In this document: positions 43,040 through 53,900 of the stretch, piece after piece
Layout: each line of letters starts with the position of its first letter
How positions within the stretch are numbered: position 1 is the first letter of the stretch
Assembly: GCF_031583575.1 (NCBI RefSeq)
Contig: NZ_CP134146.1
Span: 2,852,001 to 2,916,000 of the forward strand
DNA: 64,000 nt
Origin: Thalassotalea nanhaiensis
GTDB lineage: Bacteria; Pseudomonadota; Gammaproteobacteria; Enterobacterales; Alteromonadaceae
Direction of reading: 5' to 3'
Translations under genes and position numbers: made by a program
Notes under the pieces: model-generated
Databases searched by the model: none
What the model saw: only the letters and a program-made list of their open reading frames with translations
What the model was told of the DNA's origin: nothing

Positions 43040-46000
43040 ATGAGTAAGACGATGAATAAATCATATTTAGCTCTTCTTGTTGCTACTACATTGGGCTTAA
43101 CAGCTTGTGGTGGCGGAGGCGGTGGTGGCGGAACGAAAGTAGAAACCCCTAATACAGCGCCTACAATTTCAGGAACGCCAACGGTTTCAGTTAATGAGAA
43201 CCAAGCTTACAGTTTCACTCCATCAGCAAGTGATAGCAATAATGATTCTTTAACATTTTCAATTACCAACAAACCAAACTGGGCTTCATTTGATACCTCA
43301 ACGGGTGCATTAACCGGTACTCCTGATTATGACGCAGCTGATATCTATGCAGCTGTTAGCATCAGCGTTTCTGATGGTAAAGATAGTGTAAACCTTGCCC
43401 CATTTGATATTAATGTTATCAATGTAAACCGAGCGCCTATCATCGAAGCAATTGAAGACCAAAGTGTGTCTGAAACGTCTGAATTTTCGTATTCATTAAG
43501 TGCAAGCGATGCCGATCAGCAAGACCTTACATTTACTGTAGAAAATGCACCAACATGGTTAACGTTAAATACCGACACCAATGTATTATCCGGCACGCCA
43601 ACATTAAGCGATGCAGGTACAAATGTAGTAACAGTTAGCGTATCTGATGGTGAAACTACAACATCGAAAGATTTCAATTTAAGTATTCTCAATTCTGTCC
43701 AAGTCAGTGGTAAAGTCATCGATGGCTATATCAGTGGTGCTGACGTTTATTTAGATTTAAACAACGATGGTATCCGCAATACCAATGAAGAATTTGTTAC
43801 CACTGACACTAATGGCTCGTACTCGTTTGTCGTTAAAGGGGAAAACCTAAACGTTCTGCAAACTAAATTTTTACGTGCTTATGTTGGGAATGGTGCAAGT
43901 GATGCAAGTCGACCAGAACTTGATTTTGCCGTTAACCCTGTAACGTTTTCATACGCTCCTATGGCAAATATAGACAGTAGTACTGACGCCGTTGTGGCAA
44001 ATATTACGCCGTTCACTCACAGTGTTAGTGAAGAAGTAGCAGCAGCAATTACAAGTGATGCAACGTTAGCAGAGATTCAAGCAGCACTAACGAGTGCTGA
44101 AACAAAGATTTTATCTGAGCTATTGTCCGCGTTGAGCATTGATGATACTCATCAAGACATTACACAGATTAAAGCTGCGTTATTATCTGATTTTATTGCT
44201 TCAGGACTTAGCAGTGAAATTGTCGATGCGATGATTGCTAAAGCCAAAGACATGACAAATTTGGCAATGGCGATGCAATCTTCTATTGATACTGATGAAG
44301 ATGGCTTTTCAGATTTATATGAAACTTACTTTGGCTCAGATCCACAAAATAATGCGAGTACGCCTAATGATTTAGACGGCGACGGTCACACTAATGATGA
44401 AGAAATTGCGGCAGGCTCAGATCCTCAAGATCCACTATCAACCCTCGACGACCTCGATGGCGATGGATACTCTAATGCTGAAGAAGAATTTTATGGTACA
44501 GATCCAAGAGATAAAAACTCTAACCCGGGCGACTTAGACGCTGACGGTGTGCCTAACGGTGGTGATGCATTCCCGAACGATGCCAACGAACACTCCGACA
44601 TTGATGGTGACGGTATAGGTGACAATGCTGATTTAGACCGAGACGGTAACGGATTTAATGATGCTGACGAAACAAAAATTATAGCCGGACGTAACTTTAA
44701 ATGTGCTATTAACCTTGATAAAACCGTTAGTTGTGATCTTACTAGTGACTCTACTTTCGCACAAAACGACATTCCTGCAGAGTTAGCTAATGTTGAATTG
44801 TTAGCCGCTGGTGGTGCACACGTTTGTGCAGTTTCAAGTGACGCTAATGATACTGCTATTTGCTGGGGTGACAATCAATACAAACAACTTGATGTTACAC
44901 CAGCTGGTGGCAAGATTGTACAGCTTGTTTTAGGCGATAATTACACCTGTACCGTAGCTGAAGATGGTGATGAATTAAAGGGCTATACCGTTCAATGTTT
45001 TGGTGCTTTAACGAATCGAGAAGGCGATTTTGAAGAAAGAAATGGTAGCTTTGCCTTAGTTGCAGGTGGTCCAAACCATATTTGTGCAAATTCAACTGTG
45101 GTTGAAAATGGCATAGCCCGTGGTGTTCCTTACTGTCTTGCTAATGATGAAGGCGTAGTTTTAGAGACCTCTTCTGCAGGATATGGTAATAATACTCTTC
45201 AAGTAACAGGCTTTTCTTTAGGGAAAGATTTTACTTGTACTTATACTAATGAACAATCATCAACCTGTATTGGCAGCTTAACAACGCTTGCAATTGATGG
45301 TGTGGTACTAACTCAGGTAAGTGCAGGCGATACTCACGTATGTGCTATTGAAATGGTAGATGAATTAACTAATCAGGTTCATTGTTGGGGTGATAACACA
45401 TTTGGTCAGTTAGAAATTGGTAGCGTATTAGATGGCCAAAGTATTGATCGTATTCATGCCTCAGGTAACACTACTTGTGCATTTGTTAAAGATAATGCAC
45501 AAGACCCTATTTGTTGGGGTGCTAGCACTGAATTTAACGCAACGTCCATTGATTATCCGGTTAGCTATATGACTGGTGGCGATTTGTTCAAGTGTGCAGT
45601 ACTAAGCGATGGCAGTGAAATTTGTGATGGTACAATCGATGCTGATACCAATGATGATGGCGTTACCGACCTATTTGACGGAAGCGACTTTATTCCAGCA
45701 CCGAATGCACAAGTACCTGGTTATTCTATTTGTATGGGTGTTAAAGCGACAGATAAACTTGCCTGTTTAACTCCTGCAGGACTTGAATACTCTACTGTTA
45801 TGATAAAAGGTGAAACGAAACAATTAAGCGCCAACGCGATTGTTGATAATGGTTTAACTGGCATGGGTGATCAAGGTGGTATCTGTGTTCTTGATAATGG
45901 TGAAGTAAATTGTGTTAGCGGTATTATGGCTAGCGACACACCGTATACAAGTTCAAACCCAGTGGAGATGGGCGTTGGCAAATTTACGGTATGTTTTATT

Positions 46001-46804
46001 GATGACGAAGGTTTGCAATGTATTAATAAGCATACACAAATCAGCTCAAGCTTGGTTGACAACATGCCTGATTTTTCTGAAGCGGTAGGATTTAAAAGCT
46101 TACAGGTTCATCAAGATACAACCCAAGAATATGCTTGTGTTGCTGCTGGATATGTAAACTCTCAAGATAAGGTTTACTATAAAGCACAGTGTTGGGGTTC
46201 TGCTGAGCAAGGGCAACTTGAAGCAAGAACAAATTCACTTTCTAAAGGCTTTCAACGATTTGAGCTAAATAGTGTTAATGCGTGTTTGATTGCTTCTTCT
46301 CTTATTGAGTGTTGGGGTAATACTGAAAACGGTATTGGAAGTATCAATACTGCAACTATTGAACAACAAGAACTGGGCATTAATACTTACAATCCAATCA
46401 ACGCTGAAGAAGTCATGGTTGATGATGAACTTAAAACCATTAATGTAAAAGTAAGTGATGTATCATTAAACTTTAAGACACTATGTTATATCAGTGACTC
46501 AGGGTTAAACTGTGTGGGTACTGATCCTGCCCTGCCTGCATCGACGTTACCAAGTAATATTGAAATTGGTGGTGCCGATACATGTCTTGTCGATGGTATC
46601 AATGTTCTCGTTGATAATGATGCGACTATGGGCGGAACTAACATTGAATGTAGTAATAGCGATTTTGGTGCTATCACGAATATCTTTGATGTTGACGCAA
46701 GCGCTATAGCGACATGTGTTTTTACCGACGATAAAACAGTGTGTAAAAGTACAGTCCCTAATTATGAGTTTGATGGCGAAGTAAGCGCTCCAATTGAACC
46801 GTAA
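43040..46804 (+). CDS. Poly-Gly lipoprotein paralogue with Ig-like domains, calcium repeats and RCC1-like propeller
   Basis: The ATG chosen (1254 residues, MSKTMNK) follows AAAGGTG; an ATG 39 bp earlier in frame adds an unlikely prefix. The lipobox is LGLTAC with the cysteine followed by eight glycines. Domain order matches the divergent paralogue: two Ig/cadherin-like domains, a KVIDGYISGADVYLDLNNDG domain, then longer calcium-binding repeats (about six DxDxDG loops, roughly residues 410-545) and a cysteine-paired RCC1-like propeller with HVCAIE..HCWGDN type blades. It is longer than the paralogue by about 350 residues, mainly more repeats and blades. It is likely on the outer membrane surface. 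Inverted duplication of one gene is inferred from this match. Confidence 0.85.
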   Translation: MSKTMNKSYLALLVATTLGLTACGGGGGGGGTKVETPNTAPTISGTPTVSVNENQAYSFTPSASDSNNDSLTFSITNKPNWASFDTSTGALTGTPDYDAADIYAAVSISVSDGKDSVNLAPFDINVINVNRAPIIEAIEDQSVSETSEFSYSLSASDADQQDLTFTVENAPTWLTLNTDTNVLSGTPTLSDAGTNVVTVSVSDGETTTSKDFNLSILNSVQVSGKVIDGYISGADVYLDLNNDGIRNTNEEFVTTDTNGSYSFVVKGENLNVLQTKFLRAYVGNGASDASRPELDFAVNPVTFSYAPMANIDSSTDAVVANITPFTHSVSEEVAAAITSDATLAEIQAALTSAETKILSELLSALSIDDTHQDITQIKAALLSDFIASGLSSEIVDAMIAKAKDMTNLAMAMQSSIDTDEDGFSDLYETYFGSDPQNNASTPNDLDGDGHTNDEEIAAGSDPQDPLSTLDDLDGDGYSNAEEEFYGTDPRDKNSNPGDLDADGVPNGGDAFPNDANEHSDIDGDGIGDNADLDRDGNGFNDADETKIIAGRNFKCAINLDKTVSCDLTSDSTFAQNDIPAELANVELLAAGGAHVCAVSSDANDTAICWGDNQYKQLDVTPAGGKIVQLVLGDNYTCTVAEDGDELKGYTVQCFGALTNREGDFEERNGSFALVAGGPNHICANSTVVENGIARGVPYCLANDEGVVLETSSAGYGNNTLQVTGFSLGKDFTCTYTNEQSSTCIGSLTTLAIDGVVLTQVSAGDTHVCAIEMVDELTNQVHCWGDNTFGQLEIGSVLDGQSIDRIHASGNTTCAFVKDNAQDPICWGASTEFNATSIDYPVSYMTGGDLFKCAVLSDGSEICDGTIDADTNDDGVTDLFDGSDFIPAPNAQVPGYSICMGVKATDKLACLTPAGLEYSTVMIKGETKQLSANAIVDNGLTGMGDQGGICVLDNGEVNCVSGIMASDTPYTSSNPVEMGVGKFTVCFIDDEGLQCINKHTQISSSLVDNMPDFSEAVGFKSLQVHQDTTQEYACVAAGYVNSQDKVYYKAQCWGSAEQGQLEARTNSLSKGFQRFELNSVNACLIASSLIECWGNTENGIGSINTATIEQQELGINTYNPINAEEVMVDDELKTINVKVSDVSLNFKTLCYISDSGLNCVGTDPALPASTLPSNIEIGGADTCLVDGINVLVDNDATMGGTNIECSNSDFGAITNIFDVDASAIATCVFTDDKTVCKSTVPNYEFDGEVSAPIEP

Positions 46805-46823
46805 TATAGAATGCTAAAACGAT

Positions 46824-46853
46824 AAAAATGCCAGCATCAACGCTGGCATTTTT
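46824..46853 (+). terminator. Terminator of the second lipoprotein gene
   Basis: A perfect 12-bp stem (AAAAATGCCAGC and complement) with 6-nt loop and T run lies 20 bp after the stop. Confidence 0.9.
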
Positions 46854-47235
46854 GTATCTAAAACCATTCAGCGTTACAAAACTTTCTAAACCTAGTTCCT
46901 ATTGGATACTTGGTTAGATGCATATGCTGTACTTCCTTAAACCAACACAGATAAATGTCAACATTCTTTACAGATGTTGATTTATATAAAGTTAAGTGGT
47001 TGATTTTATTCTGGTGGAATGTTTATTGCTAATAAACATGGATCGGCCCCGCAGTGGGAAGTCAATGGATGGCTGATGGACTGACGGACCTTTCTCTGAA
47101 CCTCTTTTCTGATGGACGGATTCGCCGAACGATGCTAAATGATTATGATTATAAAATCGCTTCATTTTGCATGTTCTAGATGGTTCCTGTTAATACTTGC
47201 CATAAACTCAATACCAAAAAATGGAACAATATATT
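46854..47235. other. Intergenic gap without recognised feature
   Basis: About 380 bp with no gene, repeat or clear operator. A stretch near 47040-47130 is richer in GC and repeats GATGGAC loosely, but no structure can be supported. Confidence 0.5.
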
Positions 47236-47733
47236 ATGAAATCAATTAACTCAGTTGTTAAAAGCGTTATTGCATGTACATTCTTAATCGCTAGTTCGTC
47301 AGCATTTGCCAAAATGCACGTTCAAAACTTCGACCTTTTCAACTTACCGTTACCTAATGGTGTTTGCACGACACCAGATGCCTGGTTTACCTCTGGTAAC
47401 TTACAAATAATGATTCATATAAGAGAGGATGGTAATGGAGGTATGCATTACACCTTTAGGGAGCAACTTAAGGGGGTTGCGATAATCGATTCAAATGGAG
47501 ATACCTACCGAATGACTGGAAACGTGCATGAATTTGGCCCATGGGAAACATCTGTACAAGAAAACTCTGGAGGCAACACTATTATCCACGACTCTTGGAA
47601 TATGCGGATTACGCCGACAAAAGGTAGCGATGGTAAGGCATTTTGGTTGAAAGGACGTCTACAAATAGTCATAGATAGTGAAGGAAACGTAAATGTGATC
47701 AAAAACCAAATAGATGAAGAATGTGTAGACTAA
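47236..47733 (+). CDS. Small secreted protein of unknown function
   Basis: The ATG used (165 residues, MKSINSVVKS) has TGGAA nearby; an ATG five codons upstream lacks one. A clean signal peptide is cleaved near AFAK. The mature protein is about 140 residues, apparently all beta (LQIMIHIREDGNGGMHYTFR, LKGRLQIVIDSEGNVNVIKN) with only two cysteines, one near the start and one near the end (CTTPDAW, EECVD), which may pair. No family was recognised. It is a single gene converging on the protease operon, with a shared terminator. Function unknown. Confidence 0.7.
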   Translation: MKSINSVVKSVIACTFLIASSSAFAKMHVQNFDLFNLPLPNGVCTTPDAWFTSGNLQIMIHIREDGNGGMHYTFREQLKGVAIIDSNGDTYRMTGNVHEFGPWETSVQENSGGNTIIHDSWNMRITPTKGSDGKAFWLKGRLQIVIDSEGNVNVIKNQIDEECVD

Positions 47734-47794
47734 TCTCACTCGTTTGTTTGGACGGTGTTTTATAAGGATTATTGAATAAGAAATTATGTTTAAA

Positions 47795-47826
47795 AAAGGG
47801 GTTGTCTTAATTAAGACAACCCCTTT
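47795..47826. terminator. Bidirectional terminator
   Basis: A perfect 32-bp palindrome (left half AAAGGGGTTGTCTTAA), flanked by A and T runs, ends both the small secreted protein gene and the convergent receptor operon. Confidence 0.9.
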
Positions 47827-47850
47827 GTTATTACGTGTAAAATCTAAACG

Positions 47851-50800
47851 TTAGAACTTTGCCATTAATGACAATTCTACATATCTCGGTATGGTAGTAC
47901 TTGATACTAAGCCATAATCAGGATTAATTTTACCGGTGCGACGGTTGCCATCAAAACCATCAAAAATCTCACCAGTTTCATTGTATTGAGTCGTAGTGAT
48001 TTCGTTAAACACGTTATATACCTGCAGTTGTGCTACGGTTTCAAACCCGTAAAAGTCGGTTGCATAACGTAGATTCATATCAACAATAAAGGTATTTGGT
48101 GTACGACCTCTAGAACCACGAGGACTTGGCACTGAAATATAATCAGGATTTTCCGCATCTTCACTTTCAGGATCTTCTTCTAAACAATAGAACGAAAACG
48201 ATCCATATTGTGAAGCATACTCATCGGTTGGATGATAGCCTAAACAGTTGTTAGGTCGACCCGTTTGCCAAGTAGCATTAAAGCCCACTGTTAGTTCGTC
48301 GGTAATCGCATAAGCACCATTAACTTTCAATGTATGGCGACGATCATTAGCAAGATCACCATTAGAAAAGTCCATTAAACCTGGCTGGTCAAAACTTTGA
48401 GTGATACCAGAGTCGGTTTGTTCAATGTCTGAGTTTACAAGACCTTCACTGTTACCCCAGGTGTGGCCCCAAGTATAACTGGCAGAAATACTGTAATCGT
48501 CCTGCCATTTTCGTTCAACGGTTAAATCCCATTGTAAATGAGTACGTTCAGCTTCAGGGAAGCCTAGGTATTCTGATGGAATTGTCCATTGTTGAAATGC
48601 TAACGGCCCGTTTTCGCCATTACCGTTAAAGTCGGTAGTGTCATCAGGATCTGCCCAAAAAGTAAGGTCTGAGCCCGGGTTGGTTAACACATAATAATTA
48701 AAGCCAGTACACGACGTACAATCAATGCCCTGCTCTTTTAGATAATCATCAAAGCCTTTATCTACTGCAACATCTTCAATGGTTTCACCAAGCCAACGAT
48801 ACGTTCCTCGTATGCCCCAAACAAAGTCGCCAAACGTTTGTTGAAACGACAACATAACTTCTTCTTGGTACATAGGTTCAATGCTGCTATCGACTAATTG
48901 TCGAGTATCTTGCAACGTACCATCAGCAAACGTAGAGATGTTATTAATGTCCAGAGTTTCACCATCTATGCCATTAAATAACTCATTGTAAATCACATCT
49001 ATATTGTAAGAGAGTTGCTGATTAAGCTCAGAGCCAGCTAAACGAATATTGGTATTCGTTGCCACCGGCAAATAAAAGCGCCCATAACTAGCACTAAGCT
49101 TTGATTCGCCATCGCCAAACATATCCCAGGCAAACCCTAAACGCGGCGCTATCTGACCATCCATTTCAATATAGTCTTCACCAGCGCCATTTTTGTTGGT
49201 GAATTCATCATATCTAAGGCCAAGGTTTAACACGATGTTATCGGTAATTTGCCATTCGTCTTGCACGTATAAGGCAAAACTTTCGGTATCAAAACTGCCT
49301 TTATTGGTCATAGTACTGGCAAAAGCATATTCACTATCTAAGTAGGTTAATTCCCCGCCTTCAAAGTACGTCATTAAATTGTCTGTTTCGAAGGTGAAGC
49401 CATAAGAGCCGTTACCCGAAAAATATCTATCTTCTTTAGCGTTTAGTTTCTCAATATCGATACCAAACCTGAAGGTATGATCAAGATAGTAATAATCAAA
49501 GTCAGCACGGAACTGATCGCGTTTATCTTCTTGTATACCAATTGTAGATATTGCCGGGCCAGAAATAATTAAACCTGTGCGGGTATCAACAATTTGTGTT
49601 TCACCATTATGACTTACAGGTGACCAGCCACTACTGTGTTCATTATGACCAAACATGATGCTTGCTTGTAAGTCATCTGTGATTGGACCGGTATATTGAA
49701 TTGAGAAGTTTTTACCACCCGCTTCTGTTTCATAAACATTATTATATGAGCCTTGAGTTGGATGAACTACGCGACCATTATCAATAGAATCACTGGTATT
49801 ATCAAAATAGTACTGGCCCTTTACCTTATTGTGCAAATCATAAGGGGAACGAGTAATTTCGTAAGCCCGATCATCAGAAAACGCGGTAATTGCGATAATG
49901 TGTTCATTAGTAATATACCAATCGAGTTTACCACCCCAAAAGGCATCATCGGTTTCACGCTCTGAATAGTTCCAAATGCTGGCCGACTCTTGAGTAACCA
50001 TTCTAGGATTGTAAATGGCGTAATAAAACAAGCTATCATCAATAATAGAGCCACTCGCCCATAAGCTTACTTCAGTGGTTTCATAGGTGCGGGCATGGTT
50101 AATACGATAATATTCGGTGCCATAGTACTCTTGCCCTTCTTCAGTACGCATAACATCAGGACGTTTTTCTCGTAAACTGTCCGGTTCGTGAGTAACACTT
50201 ATGCCATATTCAGATTCATTGGCACCACTTTTAGTCGTGGCATTGATAACCCCGACTGCTCGGCCAAACTCTGCAGAAAAGCCACCAGTTTTTACTTCAA
50301 AACTTTGGTACATTTCCCAAGGGACATTACTAAAGCCTAGGCCATTACGAACATTTGTTACGTTCAAGCCATTAATGTAATAAGCATTTTCAGCAACTGA
50401 TGAACCACCAAAAGAAACCAAATCACCAAAACCTGAGTCACCTTTGGTTGTACCTGGAGCCAATAAAGCTACCGCCGACATGCTCTTAGGTACAGGGATA
50501 CGCTCTAAATCGAGGCTGGTTACAACAATACCTGAGCTTGATGATGTTGTATCGATAGGAGCGATAGAAGATGCTCTTACTTCGATAGTTTCCATCCCCT
50601 CAACATTCATGGCTAAATTAACCAGTGTTTTACCACCAATTGATACTTTAGCATTCTCTTGTTCAGCTACCATATAACCATCTTTGGTGGCATAAATATT
50701 ATAGGTACCGGTTGGTAATAGAGGGAAACGATAATGACCATTTTCATCTGAGTTTATCGTTCTTGATAAACCCGTTTGAGTATTAATAATGGTGATTTCT

Positions 50801-50955
50801 ACACCTGCTACCGCCACTTCGCCTTGCGCAATTGTTTTACCTGAGATATGGCCGGTTGTATTGTCAGCGTATACATTTGCTGACGTTAATGCCGATAACA
50901 ACGTTGCGGCAAGTAAAGATTTTTTAAACCTTTTATTTATTAATTTATTTTTCAT
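47851..50955 (-). CDS. Oar-like TonB-dependent receptor with carboxypeptidase-regulatory domain
   Basis: The 1034-residue protein has a signal peptide (cleavage near VYADN), then an N-terminal carboxypeptidase-regulatory-like domain (about 33-120; VAGVEITIINTQTGLSRTIN, GHYRFPLLPTGTYNIYATKD), a plug domain (VVTSLDLERIPVPKSMSA, FSAEFGRAVGVINATTKSG) and a large barrel ending in ELSLMAKF. This order is that of Oar-like receptors, found with secreted proteases in marine and Myxobacteria-type bacteria. CAGGT precedes the ATG and the gene lies 24 bp after the M36 peptidase gene, so it is third of an operon. It probably takes up peptides made by the two proteases; direct evidence is lacking. Confidence 0.93.
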   Translation of the reverse strand: MKNKLINKRFKKSLLAATLLSALTSANVYADNTTGHISGKTIAQGEVAVAGVEITIINTQTGLSRTINSDENGHYRFPLLPTGTYNIYATKDGYMVAEQENAKVSIGGKTLVNLAMNVEGMETIEVRASSIAPIDTTSSSSGIVVTSLDLERIPVPKSMSAVALLAPGTTKGDSGFGDLVSFGGSSVAENAYYINGLNVTNVRNGLGFSNVPWEMYQSFEVKTGGFSAEFGRAVGVINATTKSGANESEYGISVTHEPDSLREKRPDVMRTEEGQEYYGTEYYRINHARTYETTEVSLWASGSIIDDSLFYYAIYNPRMVTQESASIWNYSERETDDAFWGGKLDWYITNEHIIAITAFSDDRAYEITRSPYDLHNKVKGQYYFDNTSDSIDNGRVVHPTQGSYNNVYETEAGGKNFSIQYTGPITDDLQASIMFGHNEHSSGWSPVSHNGETQIVDTRTGLIISGPAISTIGIQEDKRDQFRADFDYYYLDHTFRFGIDIEKLNAKEDRYFSGNGSYGFTFETDNLMTYFEGGELTYLDSEYAFASTMTNKGSFDTESFALYVQDEWQITDNIVLNLGLRYDEFTNKNGAGEDYIEMDGQIAPRLGFAWDMFGDGESKLSASYGRFYLPVATNTNIRLAGSELNQQLSYNIDVIYNELFNGIDGETLDINNISTFADGTLQDTRQLVDSSIEPMYQEEVMLSFQQTFGDFVWGIRGTYRWLGETIEDVAVDKGFDDYLKEQGIDCTSCTGFNYYVLTNPGSDLTFWADPDDTTDFNGNGENGPLAFQQWTIPSEYLGFPEAERTHLQWDLTVERKWQDDYSISASYTWGHTWGNSEGLVNSDIEQTDSGITQSFDQPGLMDFSNGDLANDRRHTLKVNGAYAITDELTVGFNATWQTGRPNNCLGYHPTDEYASQYGSFSFYCLEEDPESEDAENPDYISVPSPRGSRGRTPNTFIVDMNLRYATDFYGFETVAQLQVYNVFNEITTTQYNETGEIFDGFDGNRRTGKINPDYGLVSSTTIPRYVELSLMAKF

Positions 50956-50979
50956 AATTTTACCTGAAATACCCGCAGC

Positions 50980-53900
50980 TTAATGTTTATTAGGAATGCT
51001 TAATGTTGAACTTCTCCGAAGTACCAACACCAAAGAAAATAAGGCTAACAACCAGCCGAAACTACCGCCTTTTGAAACGTTAGACTTGTAAGGATCAATA
51101 GTGACTGTATAAACAGAGGTTGTTTTATACTCACCATCAACAGCTGTCATTTCGAATGAGACTTGCGTGGTTGCATCAACTGAAGGTGCAATAAAATGAA
51201 TTGTATTAGATTTTTTACCGTCAAACTCAATCGCACTGCCTTCGATTTGGTTCCAATCGAATTGTAAAGTATCACCATCTAAATCATCGGTAATCGCAAC
51301 AATTGACACTAGTTCGCCTTCCATTACGGTGATTTCATCGCCTTGCGATGTTGGCGCAACATTGACATCAAGTAGTATCAATTCCACTCGCTCAGTTTTG
51401 CTGTTACCAGATGAATCTGTTGCTGTAACTTCAAAAATTAATAAAGAATTTTGGGCAATGATTGGCGCACTAAAGCTTAAGTTTGCATCGTTAGTTTCAG
51501 ATAAAGTAGCCGTTGGACCACTGATCTGCTGCCAAGAAAACGTAACCGCTTCGTTGTCGTACTCAAGTGCCGATGCAGTTAAATTAATAACGGTTTGCTT
51601 ACCAGATGAGTCTTTTTCAGTCGCTTTAACAAACTTGTTGGTAACAATCATAGGAATGCGATTACCACATGCTTCATGACGTTCACCAACGGCAACAGAA
51701 AATGCCGGTTTAACTGTATTAAAAAATTCAAAGTCATCGATAAACCAGCCAGCAGTAGGTTGCTGTTCATCAGTACCTATAGCAAAACGTACTTGTACGT
51801 TCTTACCGTTTAACTGGCCTTCAGGAATAATAATTACAACTTTTTCACCTTTAGGGTTTGACGGCCCTACATAGGCTTGACGGTGGCCAAGAGGATTTTG
51901 AGCTCTTGCTTTAACTTCTGAGAACGTGCCATGAACTACCCCTGAATATGGTGCGCTCATGTGGGCATTAAAGGCCATTACATCTTGCCATTGTCCACCA
52001 TCAACACTTAATTCAATAACACCACCATCCCAAAACTCATCAATCCAAGGCGAATCTTCCAACGCACCTGCTGGACGATACTGACCAGACTCAAAATCAA
52101 AAATATGGAAAAACTCAAAGCTGAAGTCACCGCTTTCTGATACTTCAACTTTAGGCGATGTCAGGTAAGTTAATACTCTTGTAGGGCTTGCTGCTCCCCA
52201 CCACATTTGACCTTGGCGAAGGTCAAGAATGTCTGAGCCATACTTGTTATCAAGGAGCCACGGGTAAACAGCAATACCATAAGACTCTTCAGTCACGTTA
52301 TCAGCAAAGGTATTCCAATCATTTGTGGTGGCAATATTATTTTCAAAGCGAGTGATAGATTCTTGGTTGGCAATAATGTCGGTTTGAGATGTTGTCCAAG
52401 CACTACCTGCAGGAGGAATAAGTGCTGACGTTTCATCATTCTCAAATTCGATATCAAAGCGCACGGTAGATAACGGCTGAGCACTGTGTAAGGTGATTTC
52501 AAACGGTACGGTTTTGATTTCACCATAGTTTCCAGCAAAATCAATGTTAATAACATTATCAGCTAGAACAACACCGTCTTGGCTTATCGTAACATCATCA
52601 ATGGTTTGAATAATGGCACGGGTTCCAGTAAATGCTTGTGTACTTAAATCTTTCAAATGTAAAACTATTTGCATGGTTTCACCAACATCAAGAGATTCAT
52701 CAAGATCACAGTAAGCACCAAACTCATTTATAAACTGATAATCAGCAGTTACATTAACAACTGAAAAGGCTGGGTACTGAGTAGCAAAACTCTCTACAAC
52801 TTGTTCGAACAAGGCATCATCGCGCTCTGGTGAAATAGCACCTAAACCAAAACCTCTGCGTGCAAATGCTTCAAGCATAATTTTAAAATCTTGCTCGTCT
52901 GTTGCGGCAGTAACGGCTAATAACGCATCACGAGCTTCAGTGAATGTTGGCCAATAATTGGTCACTTTTAAGCTGGCAACCAAGTATTCCTGCATACGTT
53001 TTTCAACCATATCAAACGTTAAGTCTGTACGGTTGTTATGTAGTGCAATATAAACATTCCACAAAGCTGCAGCCCAAACTTCACCGGCATTGTGCACTTC
53101 ATTATTTGGAATATATTGAGCCTGATGATAAGCACCTACACCTGGTGGTGTTTCTGCACTAAAGGCAATATGCCCTAACGTCAGTGGGTTAACGTTCATA
53201 TCTGTGCTGTATGGGAAACGACGAATCCCTTCTTTAAAGGCAATATTACCAACTAGGTTTCGGCCTACAAATGTAGACATTGGGAAGTCGCCTTGGAACA
53301 TTTCGTTACCCAAAATGTTTCGATCAGATTCTTTAAGTTGCAACATCATCGCGACAAAATCGCTCCAACCTTCACCTAAAGAAGCTCCTTGCCATTGCAT
53401 TAAGCCCCAACCGTTATGAATTAATCGGTTCGTTAAAAAGTGAGCCCACTCGTGTGCAACAATTCCTGCATCAAATGCACTGTGGTTTTGATCGGTTTTT
53501 ACCACAACGTCAAAGGTAACATCCTGTTCGGCATCAAGAGAAGCTAGGATGTTTTCAGCATTTTCATACGATAAAAACACCCCAGGAATATCAACATCAG
53601 AGCCATCATCATTTGGCCCTAACCCCATATTAATGGTGCCACCAATTTGACCTTCTGAGTTTTCTTCCCCTTGCTTAACATGGTTAAAGACAAAGTAACC
53701 AACAGCGCCTGCACTTTGAGCATTCAATGCTTTATTTAAAAAGCTACACTTACCACGTTTTATTACCGCGATTTTTCCGGCAATCTGTTCTGGATTGATC
53801 ACTGGTTCACATAAGTCATTTGACTCGCCGTCACCATCAAAGGCATAGGCTAATTGATTTTCGACAGTGGTTGTTTCAGGATCATCTTTCATTTCAAATG

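Noticed and set aside
46854-47235. Possible decayed insertion sequence in the gap
   Set aside because: No terminal repeats or transposase remnants could be found.
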